Positions 9,726 to 23,232 are shown, counted from the first letter of the stretch. The stretch: 64,000 nucleotides of DNA from Callaeas wilsoni (GCA_013398955.1 VWPU01008483.1:1-64000); one strand, 5' to 3'. Made by a program: numbers and translations. The notes: generated from the letters alone by a model not told the origin.

Positions 9726-10367
9726 AGGTAGGTTTTGACCTCTTGAGCACCGGTCTATCTCAGCGCCGTATGGAATAACCTCTCTGCCCAGACCCAAATC
9801 CCAGCCACTGTTGCACGCTTGTCTCACTTCATAAGTTGTGTGTGGCATTTCCAAGCCGGCATTAAATTTTCAGCGTCAGCCGCTGGTGAACTGTGAACTG
9901 CCGAGTGGTTTTGTCTGTGTTTAATAATACGTGACACAAACACGCGCGAAATCACATGGAGGGAAAACACGCAGAGCAAGGTGCACGTCCCATGCTACGA
10001 CGTGACGCTGGGGCATATCACACGAGCCCACGCCCCGAAATCCTGACACCAGTGCTCATATGCAGCCAAACAACTTCCATCACAACAAGCGTGAGACCCT
10101 TGCGTGGACGTGCAGAAGTAGATCGCTATTTCCAGACAGAGTTTACGTACTTGCTAAAGAGCCCCGTGGTCTGCAGTGAATTAATTACTGCACCTCGGAT
10201 CCCCGCTGACCTTGCACCGCCCTCGTGTTTCTTCCCACTGCGCACAGGTTAAAAGTTTTTCAGCCCCGTGCTGCAGCTAAACAGATTAATACACGTTGAC
10301 AGAATCTTTATCCCTAATCACATGATGGTAAATGAATCTTAAAGTCCCTTCTGAGACAAACGAAGAA

Positions 10368-10394
10368 TTCTCTCTCTTTCTCTCTCTCTCTCGT
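10368..10394 (+). repeat. TC dinucleotide microsatellite
   Basis: An interrupted CT array with one TTT interruption. It is purine-pyrimidine asymmetric with its purine strand on the minus side. Confidence 0.8.
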
Positions 10395-10539
10395 CTCCCT
10401 GTCCATCTGCCTGCACTGTGGATATGCCCTGTGGAAAATGTTTACAGTTTGGAGGACTCTAACCTTGATTTTCCAGCTTTGAGCTCCCTCTGGAAGCGGT
10501 AAGAGCAATTACTCCGTATTACTGTACATATTCCACTGC

Positions 10540-10995
10540 CATGGTAGATCGCAGGTGTTGCAGCCGCTATTGTTTGCATCCCTTCCGCAGCCCCGCGGCC
10601 AGAGCCCAGAGGTTGCACCGACCCCCACACGCTGCCACACACACCCTCAGAGCCCGGGATTCCCCCTTGCTAAGTATGCACGGAGGTGGAAAGAGAAGCG
10701 AATTGCCGTCCTCACCCGCCCCCGCTTCCCGCCGCACTCCGGCCGCCCGCTGGCCTCTCCTGCCTGTATTCGGCACGGAGATTCTTACTTTCTCGCACGA
10801 GTGGAACAGATAGCTCATGTGTGGACAGGCACCTTTTTCGGTTTAATGTCAGGAGTGCCGAACGCCTAACGCACGGCAGAAGGCAAAGACCCCCGAGATG
10901 AGCTGGGACTACCCTTCAGCCCGAGGCTGGGAGTGGAGGGACGGTGAAGACAGTCATCGCGCCGAAGGATCCGAGGCAAAAACGAGGCAGAGAGG
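10540..10995. other. CpG-island-like patch 5
   Basis: A long moderate-to-high GC stretch with frequent CpG, densest at 10,560-10,760 and continuing more weakly to 10,990. Frames through it are proline, arginine and alanine rich. No protein family was recognised. Confidence 0.5.
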
Positions 10996-11220
10996 ACAGG
11001 CAAAACAACTCCGAAACAGGAAAATACCTAGAAACCCCGAGCAGTGCACATTTGACCAGAAAGCATCTGGGACGGTGGCTTTTAATTCAGGCTGTGAAAT
11101 GATCCTTTGGAGACGATGTAAGGGATACATTTGTAACGATCTACAAAGGTGAGGGGTGGAGGCAGGATGCTGTGCTATGCCGGGGCATCCCCGAATAGCA
11201 TTAAACTGTGTCATGGATCA

Positions 11221-11242
11221 GTGTCATGATGACGTATGACAC
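11221..11242. promoter_or_regulatory. Perfect inverted repeat with CRE-like centre
   Basis: The arms GTGTCAT (11,221-11,227) and ATGACAC (11,236-11,242) are exact reverse complements around an 8-base centre that carries a TGACGTA half cyclic-AMP-response-type motif. The arms themselves hold TGACA/TGTCA half-sites of the MEIS/TGIF or AP-1-related type. It could bind a dimeric factor or form a small hairpin. It could also be chance. Confidence 0.35.
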
Positions 11243-12284
11243 ACCACAAGGGATCATGATGAGTGACTGGCATAATAGACATAGATAGTGGACCAAAGTC
11301 TCCTTGACAATTCTTAGTCATATGTCTTGGGGGGATAGTTTTACATTCATGATCCGTTTATTTGGAGCCAATACAGGGAGGGAGACACACGAAGCACACG
11401 GCTGAATCTCTCTAAGTAGGATGAAGACGGGCTTAAATGGCACAAAGCGCTGCCGGGGGGAATCTGAAGAAGTCGTAGGTTTAGAAGCAAAACACTTGGC
11501 AAAAACCCACCTGCTATTAGGCTATACCTAATTAAGCAGGACGCCCCTGCCAGCCCAGGAAAGGGTAGGCTCACCCAGCGTATCTCCGTGCTTCTCCGTC
11601 AATCAGCTGCAGAGCCTCTTAGGCACCACGCACCACCCGTACCGCGGGCTGAGATAACCTCCTGTCCCATCGCAAACTGTGCGATGCCGCTTATGTCCTT
11701 CTCGTCATGCTTGGGCTTTGCTGCGGGCTGCGAACCGCCGAGACCCCAGTGCTAGTGGCGGCACATAGAGAAGTCTCCTCTCTTCAAGTCTGCTGAGCAG
11801 GCAGGGAGCACACCTCTAATAAACCCTTAATCAGAGAAATGCACCCAATACATCTCTCACTACGAGCTGGAGAGCCACAGTTGCTGGAGTTGCGGGTTTG
11901 ACAACTTTCCGAGCTACCAGGCGGAATTTTCTTTACTTTTTCCCCTTCCCCTCTTCCCCAAACTTAAGCCCTCTGTCGGCAGTGTCTCCAGGAGGGCAAG
12001 AGGGCCCTGGTGACCCTTTGAAGGCGATCAGTGTCCCGAAATCCGCCTGGGCTGGTTGGGAAGGCTTGCCATCCCAGTGGAGATCACTGACAGGCTTCTT
12101 CCCGGGAGAGTAGGTTTGCGAGGCTCCCTCTTCACATAGACCCTTCAGGAACATTGATAACCTCTAGAAATCTCCATAGAGGGCATTCCAGTGAGCAGAA
12201 TGAATGAATGATATATGCCCCGAAAATAAGAGCACAAGAGGGGAACTCTCTTCAGCCTGAACGTCCCCCATTGTCTCCACACTC

Positions 12285-12348
12285 AAAAAAAAAAAAAAAA
12301 AAAAAAACCAAACAAAACCCCACAAAAAACAAACAAACAAAAAAATGC
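12285..12348 (+). repeat. A23 run and A/C tract
   Basis: A run of 23 A bases at 12,285-12,307 continues into AAAC units and further A runs. There is no clear LINE or SINE body upstream of the A run, so it is not evidently a retrotransposon tail. Confidence 0.8.
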
Positions 12349-12369
12349 CCCCGATGGTCTAGATGCTAA

Positions 12370-12790
12370 GAAGTTCACTAAATATATGAGTAGGTAATGA
12401 AGGGAATAGCGACATTGTTAGTAGAAAACATCTAATTAACAATTACTTCATTTGATTCGGAGGATGAAAAATCCTTTTAAAATCAGTCCAGATTTACTGA
12501 CCTAAACGCAGACAATTTTTGAATATAGAGGTTGTACTGAGTCTGCCTTCTTTCAAGATGTCATCTGAGAGGTAATAACGTAGGTGAAATAATGAAGTTA
12601 CACTGTGGAAACTTTTGTAGTCCCTTTCTTGGCAATTTAATTCAGTGCTTCTTCACTTTGTTAGGAACAGACTGACTCCATCAACAGGGATCTCCATGTT
12701 TAGAGGCATGACGGCTTGAAGCAATTAGGTTCCCTAATTTGCATACTTCTCCCCACCTCAGCAGCATCACTGGATCCTTACGTTATCAAC
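12370..12790. promoter_or_regulatory. Candidate homeodomain/POU-rich non-coding element
   Basis: This unique stretch has clustered TAATTAA and CAATTA cores near 12,432-12,445, a CAATTAG near 12,722, and an exact octamer ATTTGCAT at 12,737-12,744 directly after TAATTT. No open frame of note crosses it. Motif density similar to that at 7,995-8,335 suggests enhancer function, not tested. Confidence 0.35.
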
Positions 12791-12924
12791 CTTTTCAAAG
12801 TAGGGGAAAGTCGGAATAAAACATGACTCCCAAGTGTGCAGAGTGGCGAAGCCGACATAGAAGCGGGCTATGAAAACTACCACTCTGCCCTTAGGATGGG
12901 AGGAGTGAAAAGCTAAAATAAAGA

Positions 12925-13310
12925 AGCGCGCCTATTGAGAGCGCCCCGGTGTCCGTGTTTCGGCAGTTTAGCAATTTCACGACTTTCCGGCTGATTTCCA
13001 GTGTTCCAGTGTGTTGCCGAACTCCTGCCCGCCTCCCACCGCCTTCGGGGGGTCGCCCTGAGGGATGGGTGATGCTCCCGGTTCTGTCTCCTTTCCGAAA
13101 CATAGGTCACATCCATACGGAGAGAGAAAAACCGTCAGCGAGGGTGCGGAAGCCGGACCGCGCAGGCACCTCTGCCACGCCACGTGTGGTTTTGTTTTTG
13201 GTTTTGTTTTACTGAGGCGGCGCCCGTGACCGGCAGCGGGTGTCGCTCCCAGCAAGCCCCCCTCCCTCGGAGGGGTGGGGGGAAGGTGTACTTTCGAATA
13301 CCACCGTGTG
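12925..13310. other. CpG-island-like patch 6
   Basis: CpG-dense sequence covers 12,928-12,955 and 13,015-13,245, with an E-box CACGTG at 13,181-13,186 overlapping a RUNX-type TGTGGT. It is the last island-like patch before the composition changes to AT-rich, and thus marks the edge of the CpG-rich domain. Confidence 0.5.
13185..13212 (+). repeat. G/T tract
   Basis: A short plus-strand block of only G and T built from TTTTG units. It is the last of the strand-asymmetric tracts of the CpG-rich domain. Confidence 0.5.
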
Positions 13311-16300
13311 ATTTTTAAGCACCGGTCCAAATCCGTATCCTTCGCTCCGTGTGTTTCCCTGAAAGGGGACTCTTTAAAGGGGTGCGAGGATGGAGGAGGA
13401 AAGCGGGTCTAATTCTGCCCAGCCTTTCTACCCTCACAACCAGTGACAATTGACAAGGCGGATAGTGGGCTACTCCTTGCCCTCAACCTCCCCTTCGACC
13501 CTGCAGCACATGCATCCCATGGAGCTGAAAAGGTGGGTAAGGATCAGTGAGCCTGGTGTCTGAGGGGCCCGATCCTGCAATGCCTGGAGGACCTGCAGAG
13601 ACTCTCCCCTTCAAAAGTCAGTTTCTCAGCCTCTCGCTCATCATGGGTAAAAAGAACCATTTCCACACCCCCTCCTGGAAGTCCACGGAGAGGATCAGGG
13701 GAGACAGTGCTCAGCAGGTAGAGCCATTCACCCAGAGCTTTGCAGCAGCATGAAGAAAAATCTTTATAAAACTAAACAGGCAATCAGCTGAAATCTATCC
13801 TCTTTAAATAAACTGATTCCTTAGTATTTTCCCAGTATTGTTGTAAGTTGTTGTCTGTGATGTCCCTCAGGGCTCTTTCCTCTGCTCTCTGATTTGGTGT
13901 ATAAAAGCACCTCTGAGTGATGGATTACTGTGTCATTGCAGCCTGCGAAGGATTAATTTGTTTCATTGATTTCTCTTTAGGCAGATTGCCAGAATTCTCT
14001 GCTTCCCACCTTTCTCCAGGACTTCCAGCAGTAATAGAAAGTAACAGCCTAAGACAAATCAGCCCATTCTTGTAAAAATAGAAACATAAAATCCTGACGT
14101 CCCAGGGAAGCTGTAAAGAAGTTTTTTCCTTATGCTGTAGACCCACTAATTCTTAAACTGAGTCCATCTTCTCTCCTTTCCTTATAAAAAAGGTTACCAT
14201 GTCCTGGTGGGAGTTGCTTAGTCTCAAGAGCAATTTCAACAAGCAGTTGGATGTGAGCAGTGGGCATTTGGCAGTCATGGAGAAATGTTTTGTTCATGCT
14301 AAACAGCAGGGGTAGGAATTACAGGAGGATTGCATAAACTTCAAGGTTCATTCTTTCTTAAAATCACCAGACCACCTACAGCTAATCAATTATCTATCCA
14401 TCTACCTATCTGGGATATTGAGATAAAATGCAGTTTATGTCAGATTCTGGAATTGCTGGTCTGATGTGTGTGGGGATGGATGGGACCAGAATCTCCCAGA
14501 TCAATTCGTCTGCATGCTTTCAGGGTAATCCGATAAAAAATCACACCTTGAAGTGTTGGGCTGTGGTGAAAAAAGGGAGCTGGGCACTACTTTCAGTGAA
14601 GATTGTGGAACTGTGAGGGGAGAGAACGAGATCTGCTGCTGCTACTCTGACCACAGCACTGCTCTTTTCAGACCTGCTTTATCAGCAGCAGAGACAGGTC
14701 AGCTGTGCTCTTCTGTTTGTCTCCACAATGCAGCACTAAATACTGTATTGATTTAGTCTTCACAAGTTAAACTTCAGGTGTACCTAGTGCTATAGTAAAA
14801 AGTACTGTTGTCATAGACTACTGTCTTTGCAGCTTGGGCTTGTGGAAAGCTGCACTGTGCCATGCAAAAGTATCACTTTTAGATATCATGGAGTGCAGAG
14901 AAATGTTTATTTAATCTCTGTATCTGCCTTGTGATGAGTGTAGCTCTACAGCTGCTTTCAAAGGGACAGTAAATTTATTGTACTGGATAGTACGGATCCA
15001 CTGCATAGGAAATCTAGGAAATTTTGAAGTTACAGCCTTACTATTTTTTTTCCCTCTGTTGTCTTGGAGAGGAGAGTAGGAAAGTAGCCTACTACTTTTT
15101 TTTTAAATTTTTCTATCATTTCAGGTGTAATCCAAATACCAGTACTTGGGTCACAGCATGTGACCTTGTTATCTCACAAGAAAATATGCCTTGCCCAGCC
15201 TGAGTAATGTCCTTGTGTTTTCTTGCATGAGATCCCTCTGTGGTCTGTTGAGTCTAACTTTCCCTTCCCTACCTGACAGGTTCTGAAGGAACTTTAAAAG
15301 TAGTCATAAGGAGTTCACTCTTGTTTTCACTCCTGGAAATCCCTTGAAATCCCTATTTTGTCTGGGGAAACCCTGCAGTGTGGGTTAGCCTGCAGAAGGA
15401 CAAGGGTGGCTGCCTCCAGGCATGGCAGCCTGGAAAATGCTGTTATCCTGGGGAATGCTGCAAACTTTCCTTCAAAGGCTTCTACGGTGTAACAGGAACC
15501 CCCGCTTTTCTGGCTTAACACAGACCCTCTCTGCCTGGCATTCCCACTTCTGACAGTTTTTCACTGTCAAGTAACTTTGAAAATAAAGGCACAAAATGCA
15601 AGAGTTCACATTTTTCCTGCTTGGATGGCCAAGCCCCAGGGAGGCTTGGCTCTGAGGGCAGAGTTTGTCTTGCTTGGAAGCAAATGCTCTCATCCCCTCT
15701 GCCCCTTCCTCTTTGCCAATCCTTTTCAGCTTACACAGGTGAATCCTTCTGCTCCTTTGCTAGGCAATAGGGAAAGTTATGCTCTTGATTAATAATGATA
15801 ACAATATTTTTGGCTTGGAAAGTCTGAGTTAGGAGCAGAGACAGATTTCTACCCCTATCTCTCCAGTTTGCAATAAAACAGGCAGAATCCATCACAGACC
15901 AAATTTAAAATGCTTAAGTGAAGCTCACATCCTTTCATCCCTTCAGGACTGGAAAGAAACAGAGTCTGTTAGATTAGCAAACATTAACCTCTCGTATAGT
16001 TCTGAATGTAGGATTAATGCCTACTGAAGGGACAGCTGTATGACCCTCACACACACAAACTATATATTAGGGCTGTCACTCTATTGATCGGGAGAAGTTT
16101 GTGTGAAGAAGCACTCCCCACTAGGGAGGAAAACAGACTAGAGTGGGAAGAAGCCATTTGTGCTCTGCTAAGATGCTCTTTTAAAAACTCAGTTCCCATT
16201 TCTGGCATCCACAGTACAGATGAGCTGGAATCTGCATGCTTCACCCTGCAGTTCTGGTGCATACAGACCACACACAGTTTTCAACTGTGACCCTGGGGCT

Positions 16301-19300
16301 GGCTCATCTTTGACCAAAACAGACCTATGCCAATGCTGGATTTGCATATAAGTAGAGTATTGCTTGGACTCTGCCCACATGGGGTTTTGTGTCCTTGTGG
16401 GATTCTGACTGGCTGTACTTTAGCATATCTCTTCCCATTTAGCTAATTTGGAAGAAACTAGTTTCCAAGACGTTTCTCCCTTACGCCATAAACTAACAAA
16501 AAGAAGATGTACTGCTGAATGATATGTTTGTCAAACTTTCTTTCCATTAAAGTATGAAATCTTCATGCTATGAAAACACAAGTTGACCAAGTTGACTGTT
16601 TCCTTGGGTTTCCTGGGTTAGGTACAAACACTGGATTTGACTCTGGTCACACCCATTTTTGTGTTAGTCTAACTCTTCTTATAACATTGAATTCTACAGA
16701 AGCAATTCCAGTGCATTTCTGAAAACAGACATTTTAAGGGCCCATCAAAACACTTTGTTAGAGCAATCCTGAAGTCTCATCTGTCACTTAAAATTCATAT
16801 TTATAAGGAAAACAAGACAAAGGTGAGAGAATTTAGAATTCTGCTGCTTTAGAGTTGATTCCTTCAGTCAAGGTAGTTTTTGACTGCAATTAAGTGTGCT
16901 GGCTGACAAGTTGTAAGGGTATTGGACTTGCTCTTAACAGTGCTGAAACCCTGCAGTTCCAGAAGATGCAAATATTGGCTTTGGTCAGCCTGAATTGTCA
17001 GGTATAAGGAAAAACAAACCTGCAAGGAAGAGAAACAAAGCAGTCTCCTCTGATGGACACAATGGGGATTTGTGCCTTGCTAAGACAGGTCCGTATATTT
17101 TGTAGAAGACAGCTACTAGACCCTGGGCCCACCTTCTGGAAAATACAAAGGAAAAGATCCTGACTGAAAAATTAAACAGGTAGTCAGAGCTCTGATACAG
17201 TTTTTCCCCTGTGTTCAGCAACAGGGAGTAACTTTTTCCCCCCCTGCATTATTTGAGGCCATGCATTTGTAGCTGTATGTGTAGGTAGGCAGGGAACTGC
17301 TGGATACATAAAAGCTGGAATTTAGGTGTTGGAGGGCATCAGTCCTGCTACTCTCAGCTCATCTCTAAGTCATTTAGCTCAAATAGCCAGATGAAGGGTT
17401 AGAAAAAAATGCCATGATATAGAAAGGTACCAAAAAACTGGACCCTATTATTTCTCTGGAAACATGTCCCAGCAAGTAATTTGATTTTTTTCCTCCATGA
17501 AGTTTATTTGTTTTTAATTAACCTAGAAATTTGAAGTTCCTTAATGTATGAAATGGTATTCAAATGGTTAACACTCATGCACTTCTCATGAACAGTATTT
17601 GGAAAGGAAGTATATCTCTTGCCTACCCATTTAGCTCTACTGTTATGAAGCTTTAAACCAGGAGCAGTAAAATTCACCTCCCTGCATTAGGTGTTGCTAT
17701 ATTGCAGACCAAAGTTTTGCAGCTTGCAGAACCATGGAAAGAATACCATAATTTAATCTGTTTGGTTAGAACTCAGCATTCAATAAATAACAAGTTTCTG
17801 CTTTTCCACAAAAAGGGTGTATTAAAACTCCAAATGAATGAGTAGGAATTTCTTGCTTCATATTTTACGGCCATTGCTGTATTGAGAGTTCATTTTTCCA
17901 AGTGAGTAAAAAGTATGTGGCTTACCACACTAGTGCCTCATTACTAAGATCACAGGCAACGTATTAAAAATGGTGGGATGCTAGACAGTTCCAGTGCTTT
18001 ACATAGCTACTAAAATTAGCTGCACCAGAACTTCTTTCAATTTACATCCCATTAAAGGAAGCTAAGGAAATGCTGTTCTGGGTCTAATTAGCTTTTCAGC
18101 TTTACTGTATTCCAATATATCAAGACCATCACTAGTAAACCATATTTGTGTATTGGTAGAGATCATGGCTCTAGAGGGGAAGCACAGTTGTCTCATTCCA
18201 AAATCCACTGATTTTTAACATGACAACCATTACACATGTTCATGAGCTTGTGACTAGAAAATGATCCCTGTCGGATGTTCTTTTTGAAGAACTCAACATG
18301 AACTTTCTTGACTAACTGCTATGGGACTCCTTCAGCTAGAAAGACTGACAGTGACGTTAGTTAGAAGAAATGCATAGGTTTAGTCTACACTGCACACTGC
18401 ACTAACAATACATTTTGACCTTGAGCACTCCATCTTCTGTGGAGTATAAATAATTTTTGAAATCATGTTAGCAGTCAGAAAGGGCATGAAAATTAACTAC
18501 GATACTTCTCTATCAAAAATGTGTTTTATCTTCTGAGTAATGTTTTCAGGTTCTCCTCTAACATTTGAATAGTAAAGAAGAAACACTGCAGATTTTATAA
18601 TGCTTTTTGTAGTTTTAATCAGCATTTCTAATTGAGGCAAAATTATCAATGTTGCCATTTTGGTTTTCAAATTTCTTTCTTCATCCACTGTCACAATGGC
18701 ACCCTGTCTGGTCTGTGAGCATTTCCACAGATTTTAGTTCAGAATGTTATATTTTCACTGGAAATAAAAAAATGTCCCAAAACATGAGTTTGCTCATGGT
18801 TACACTTCAGTTGCAGTTTACATTTGATTTGATGTTGCTCCTTAGAAATGACAACAGCTTTAGAGAAGGTTTAAAATGCATGCAGTGATCCTCTGCAATC
18901 ATTATAAAATAGCATGGGAATGCCTACAACAGTAGGAACAGCACCTTGGCTATAATCCAGTTTGGCTAATTACATCCTGTTTTTCTAAATTCAAGTTTAT
19001 TTGTAAGCTTGATCCAAAGCTTCCAGAAATAACTGTTTTCCCATTACCGCTTTTTGGACTTGGACTGGTTGCATTTCACTGCTAGGTGAAGCCATGTCCA
19101 TGTTCTGTGTGTTTTTTTTTTTGTTTTAAACAAGAAATAACCTTTGAGTTTACAGAGACAGTGTAAGCTTCTCATCTGGAAGATCAATAAAGTAAAATCC
19201 TTAAAATCCTTCTTGCTAAAATAACACTAAAATACATAATAAATTCAATTTTATCAGTTAACAGTTCATTCTATATCACAGAGATCCTCACCATAAAAAA

Positions 19301-19329
19301 AATAAAAATTATACAAATATAAATGACAA

Positions 19330-19500
19330 GAGGCAATTGTCTGTCTGTGGGCTTGCTTTGTAGGTAGGGGGAGATGACGAGAATAAAGCATCTCACAGCA
19401 TCAGTGTACCAATCAATTAAAAATTGCCTGATTCAGTTGTCAGGATAGTGAGAACATACATTTAGAAATGCATGCGGTAGCAACGAATAGTATAGCAAAC
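19330..19500. promoter_or_regulatory. Candidate conserved non-coding element
   Basis: A compact repeat-free block with the paired motifs CAATTG, TGTCTG, GATGACGAG, ATCAATTAAAAATTG and GTTGTCAGG, and retained CpGs in an otherwise CpG-poor region near 19,380, 19,472 and 19,483. It looks like constrained regulatory DNA, but no alignment was possible. Confidence 0.3.
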
Positions 19501-22500
19501 AATGAGTTAAAATTTCAATATAAGAGAAATGGCAATTAAGGGACTTCCTGAGTAACGCTAGCTGCATGGCTCAGAAGTTTTGTTTTGCAGCAAAAGCCTG
19601 GAAAAGGAACTAAACATTAAAAATCTGCACTTCTGAATATGATTAACACATATTAAACTACAACTTCAGCACAATTTCATATTTAAGGTGGTTGTGTCTT
19701 GTTTCCATTTCTGTCTACAACGATCTATCTGATTCTGCCAGACTACCGGTAAAAATACAGATTTGTATGTCATACCTTATTAAATAATCATACAATGTAA
19801 AGATGCTTCTCAGCTACAGAAAGAGGGTAAAGCTGTTGCTCTTTAACAAATGCCACGCTCTATGAATTATGTAATTTCCATGGTTATAAAACAACTTGAG
19901 AAACTGTACTGTAACAATATGATATATTCTAGGACTGATTACTCCAAAAATCCTTTCAAGAGGAAAAATTGCAGGGGGGATGGGGAAGGGAAAGGCTTTT
20001 TTTTCTATTCAAGCTTCACTTCCTAAAGATTTAGCTTCTGTAGAGAAAAACCTCACATTCAGTTGTTACATTGAGTGGTCACTCAATTTGTGTATTCATG
20101 ATATGAATTAAATAGTCAAATATATTCTTTTCACTATATATGAATAGTTTAATTTATTCTTCTGAAAGAGAGATAACTATCAGAAATAGCAATAGAAGTC
20201 ACATAATGAGATAAGAATACTAGAAAATCGGAGGATTTTAGTACAGTCCATTATTCATTCAATTCCTGGCAGCCTTTATGATTACAAATCACTTGATTGA
20301 CTAACTAGACATTCTCAAAGTGAATTATGAATCAGGTTCATTTTTCCTGGTTGAAAGTTGGTACATGTTGTAACTCTTCCACTTTGTGATATATCAAGTT
20401 CTTGTAACAGTAATAAGAGATATAATCAACTCTTTATTTCAGGACAAATAAATTGGCTTTTCAAAAATGAAATGTGGTTGCTAACATTTTAACAGTGTGC
20501 AATGTAATTCCTTCCAGCTATTCTCAGAGTGCAATCTGCTGTGATGACACAGCTTTTGAATATTTGACTTTGCTGAAATTATTTTAGGAACCTCACACCC
20601 TCAGTCCAAGTATACTGAACTCAGTGGAAATTTGGTCTTGAGTCTAAGAGCAGTGAGTGGTCCCTTTACGTGTTGAAAACAGGCCTCAGACACTGAAAAC
20701 GTGGGCCACAATTTGCCCTTTTGTGCCTGGCTCTGATCTCAGCTTGGGAATGCTGAACAGTTTTAAAGCTGTTTAAGTTTACTTTGAAACACAAAAAAGG
20801 AAAAAGAAAGAAGAATCACTTCTAAAGTGTGCTTGACCCTCAAGTCCTCTTGCATGAAAAAGTCCCTCAGGCTTTTGTGGAAATTATGCAAGGGGATGAC
20901 TGGCAGGCTAGGGTAGGACTCATTTGTAGAACAAATGCACAATCAGATCACAAATCCCCCTGGAATAGGTTTATTGAGAGGTGCATTTCACCTTCAAATG
21001 ACTACAGGGAAAACCAAATTAAAAAAAAAAGACTGCTCAAAATCTGTGCAAGTGAATGTCCAAGCAGAAAACCACTGTGAAGAGCATTTTTGTGTCTTGT
21101 ATCTGCATGGCAGATGTGGCCAACAGTGCTGGTTTGGCTTTCTGGGGTGTGGTGGTCTCTGGATGCTTATGTCTCAGTCAGCAGAGCCAGCTCCCACGTG
21201 TGGTGATATGAGCTGGGGTGCGTGATGTACTGTTGGGTCTGAGGGACAGGGTACACCACATCTTCTGGTACCTGTGCTGAAATAATGCGTCTTCCCACAT
21301 GGCATTCTGTGCAGCAATACCACCACAGGTCACAGTTTCGCAGGAAGGAGAGGATTTTTCTGCTGGTTAGGGAGGTTAGCCTAGTGTTTGTGTGCTCATT
21401 TTAGATCCAGGGACAGGCTGTTATTCGGTGGGTTGACATTATCTATAGAACAATGTCAAAGACTTCAATCCCCTCCATTTCGCTCCTGAAACACAAAAGT
21501 ACATCTCTAAAGCAGGATCTTTTGGGAGAAAAGATGTATTTCCACTTTAGTTTTGGAAGGCCTTAATGTGGGCATTCATTTTAGAAACAATGGTTACAGA
21601 CTTCAGATTTCTTCTTTATTCATCTTTCTATCTAAGTTCTAGTCTTCTATTAACCTTAATTAAATGCTGAGTAGTTTAGAATATTATTAAATAGCTTTTA
21701 TAGGATTTTTAAAATTTCTGATTACATCATGAGTACAGATTATTAAATATTCCATTCATTTAAAAATTATGATTAAGAGGATAATACCAAAAAAGATGTT
21801 TGTAACAATTTTAACTAAGCTGTGTTAACTGAGTTAGGGGATAAGAAATGAGATTTAAAGGGTGAGAAATGACTGAAATCAAAGCCTGCATAGTTTTAAA
21901 ATCAAGTGGATTAAGAGAATGGTCAGAACAGAGGAGGTGGGGGGGTCAAAAACTGAATTAATGGTTTGAATAGAAAATTCACTTACTTTTAGGCCACATG
22001 TCTTGTCTTTCACAGAAATGGTTTGCAATGGCACCTGATGTCATGTGGGTAAACATGAAAGGTAAAAACTGCCTGCTAGCTATCAACAGGATACATGTTG
22101 CTCATTGTCAGGCAAAGGTATGCAACAATAAGGGACACAGAAAAGTCTGCTCAGAAGTTGCCACGCCTGACAGCACTGTATCCACTGATGTGCATATCCA
22201 CTGATCTGCACAGTAGATCAACCTCCTGCATGCCTGGGTCACACTGGTTCGGGTCACTGTCCAAAGTGGTGCATGGAGTGGCAATGGTTTTGTTGCCTTT
22301 TTTCTAATACGTCAAGTGTTGGCCACTGTTCTCCTGACCTGACATTTGTCTGTAACTACTATCTGTCAGCATAGCATGGATTTTTGCTAGGTTATTTTAC
22401 TTATTGCTCTGAAATACTGGTTGGGAGTTAAATGCCACTTTTCTGGTTACCATTTTCTTCTTGGTTGCCATCTCCCAGACCCTCACCATTCACAGGACTT

Positions 22501-23232
22501 TACATGGTATGTTAACACCTCACCACTTGTAGCAAGGGCATAGCTCTAACCTATCTGGAAAACAGGCAACATTTTTTTACTTGTGTTCCTTAAACATTAA
22601 CCAGAGAGTAAACGAGTAATCAGAGACACTCATATGCTGGAGGAACTTCTGGAATCATCTGTACTTGTGAAAATTACAGCACCCTTTGCAGTTTCCTTCT
22701 GACGATGTGAGAGGAAACCAATACTCATGAAACAGACTGGGGAGAAGAATGAAAGGAAAGCAAATGAAAAGCAGGGTGCAGAACTTAAGCTACCAGTAAG
22801 GGATGATGGAGGCGGTGTGCCTTTGTTTAAAATATTGACACAGGCAGCCTGCTAAGGACAGGCTAGCTCACGTGACAAACATCAAGTTGGCTATCACATG
22901 TATATTGCTTGCACATGGATTCCTTACACTCAGTACTTGCTGCCTCTTTCTTTGGAATGTTTGCTGGTTTCAGAAGTTTCGTACTGATTCAGGGCATAAA
23001 GAGAAATCTGAAATATCATACATCCCAATGAAGCTGGGGAAAGGCTGCCTGCAAAAAAGCAGCTCTTGAACCCTGAAGAGAAAAGCATAAAATGAATCTG
23101 AATTTAACCACGAATAATAATAAATACTGTAACTACTGATGGAGGCATTATTATTGCAGGCTTAGTTATGTAGGTTGGGATTTAATATGTACCTCTTTCT
23201 TTCAACCTTAACAGCTTTAATTATTTTTACAA

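Larger units (their letters stand above)
1..13700. other. CpG-rich, gene-free regulatory domain
   Basis: This stretch is clearly richer in G+C and in CpG dinucleotides than the rest of the window. Several short CpG-island-like patches alternate with moderate-GC sequence that carries homeodomain-type TAAT cores, POU octamers and forkhead-like motifs. I found no transposon copy in it and no reading frame that resembles a known protein. The longer open frames, such as those around 1,592-2,158, 6,266-6,973 and 7,411-8,010, are proline, serine and arginine rich or low complexity, as expected for chance frames in GC-rich DNA. Multiple islands with no repeats are typical of the flanks of vertebrate developmental transcription-factor genes; that link is inference. 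CpG frequency falls steeply between about 13,500 and 13,750. Confidence 0.6.

Noticed and set aside
11750..11775. TGCTAGTGGCGGCAC considered as a CTCF site
   Set aside because: The AG and GGC cores cannot be aligned to the consensus at the right spacing.
12285..12307. A23 run considered as a retroposon tail
   Set aside because: No SINE, LINE or processed-pseudogene body was recognised upstream, and similar A/C tracts occur throughout the domain.
13181..13190. CACGTGTGGT shared with 21,195-21,204
   Set aside because: A ten-base match twice in 64 kb can arise by chance, and the surroundings of the two copies differ.
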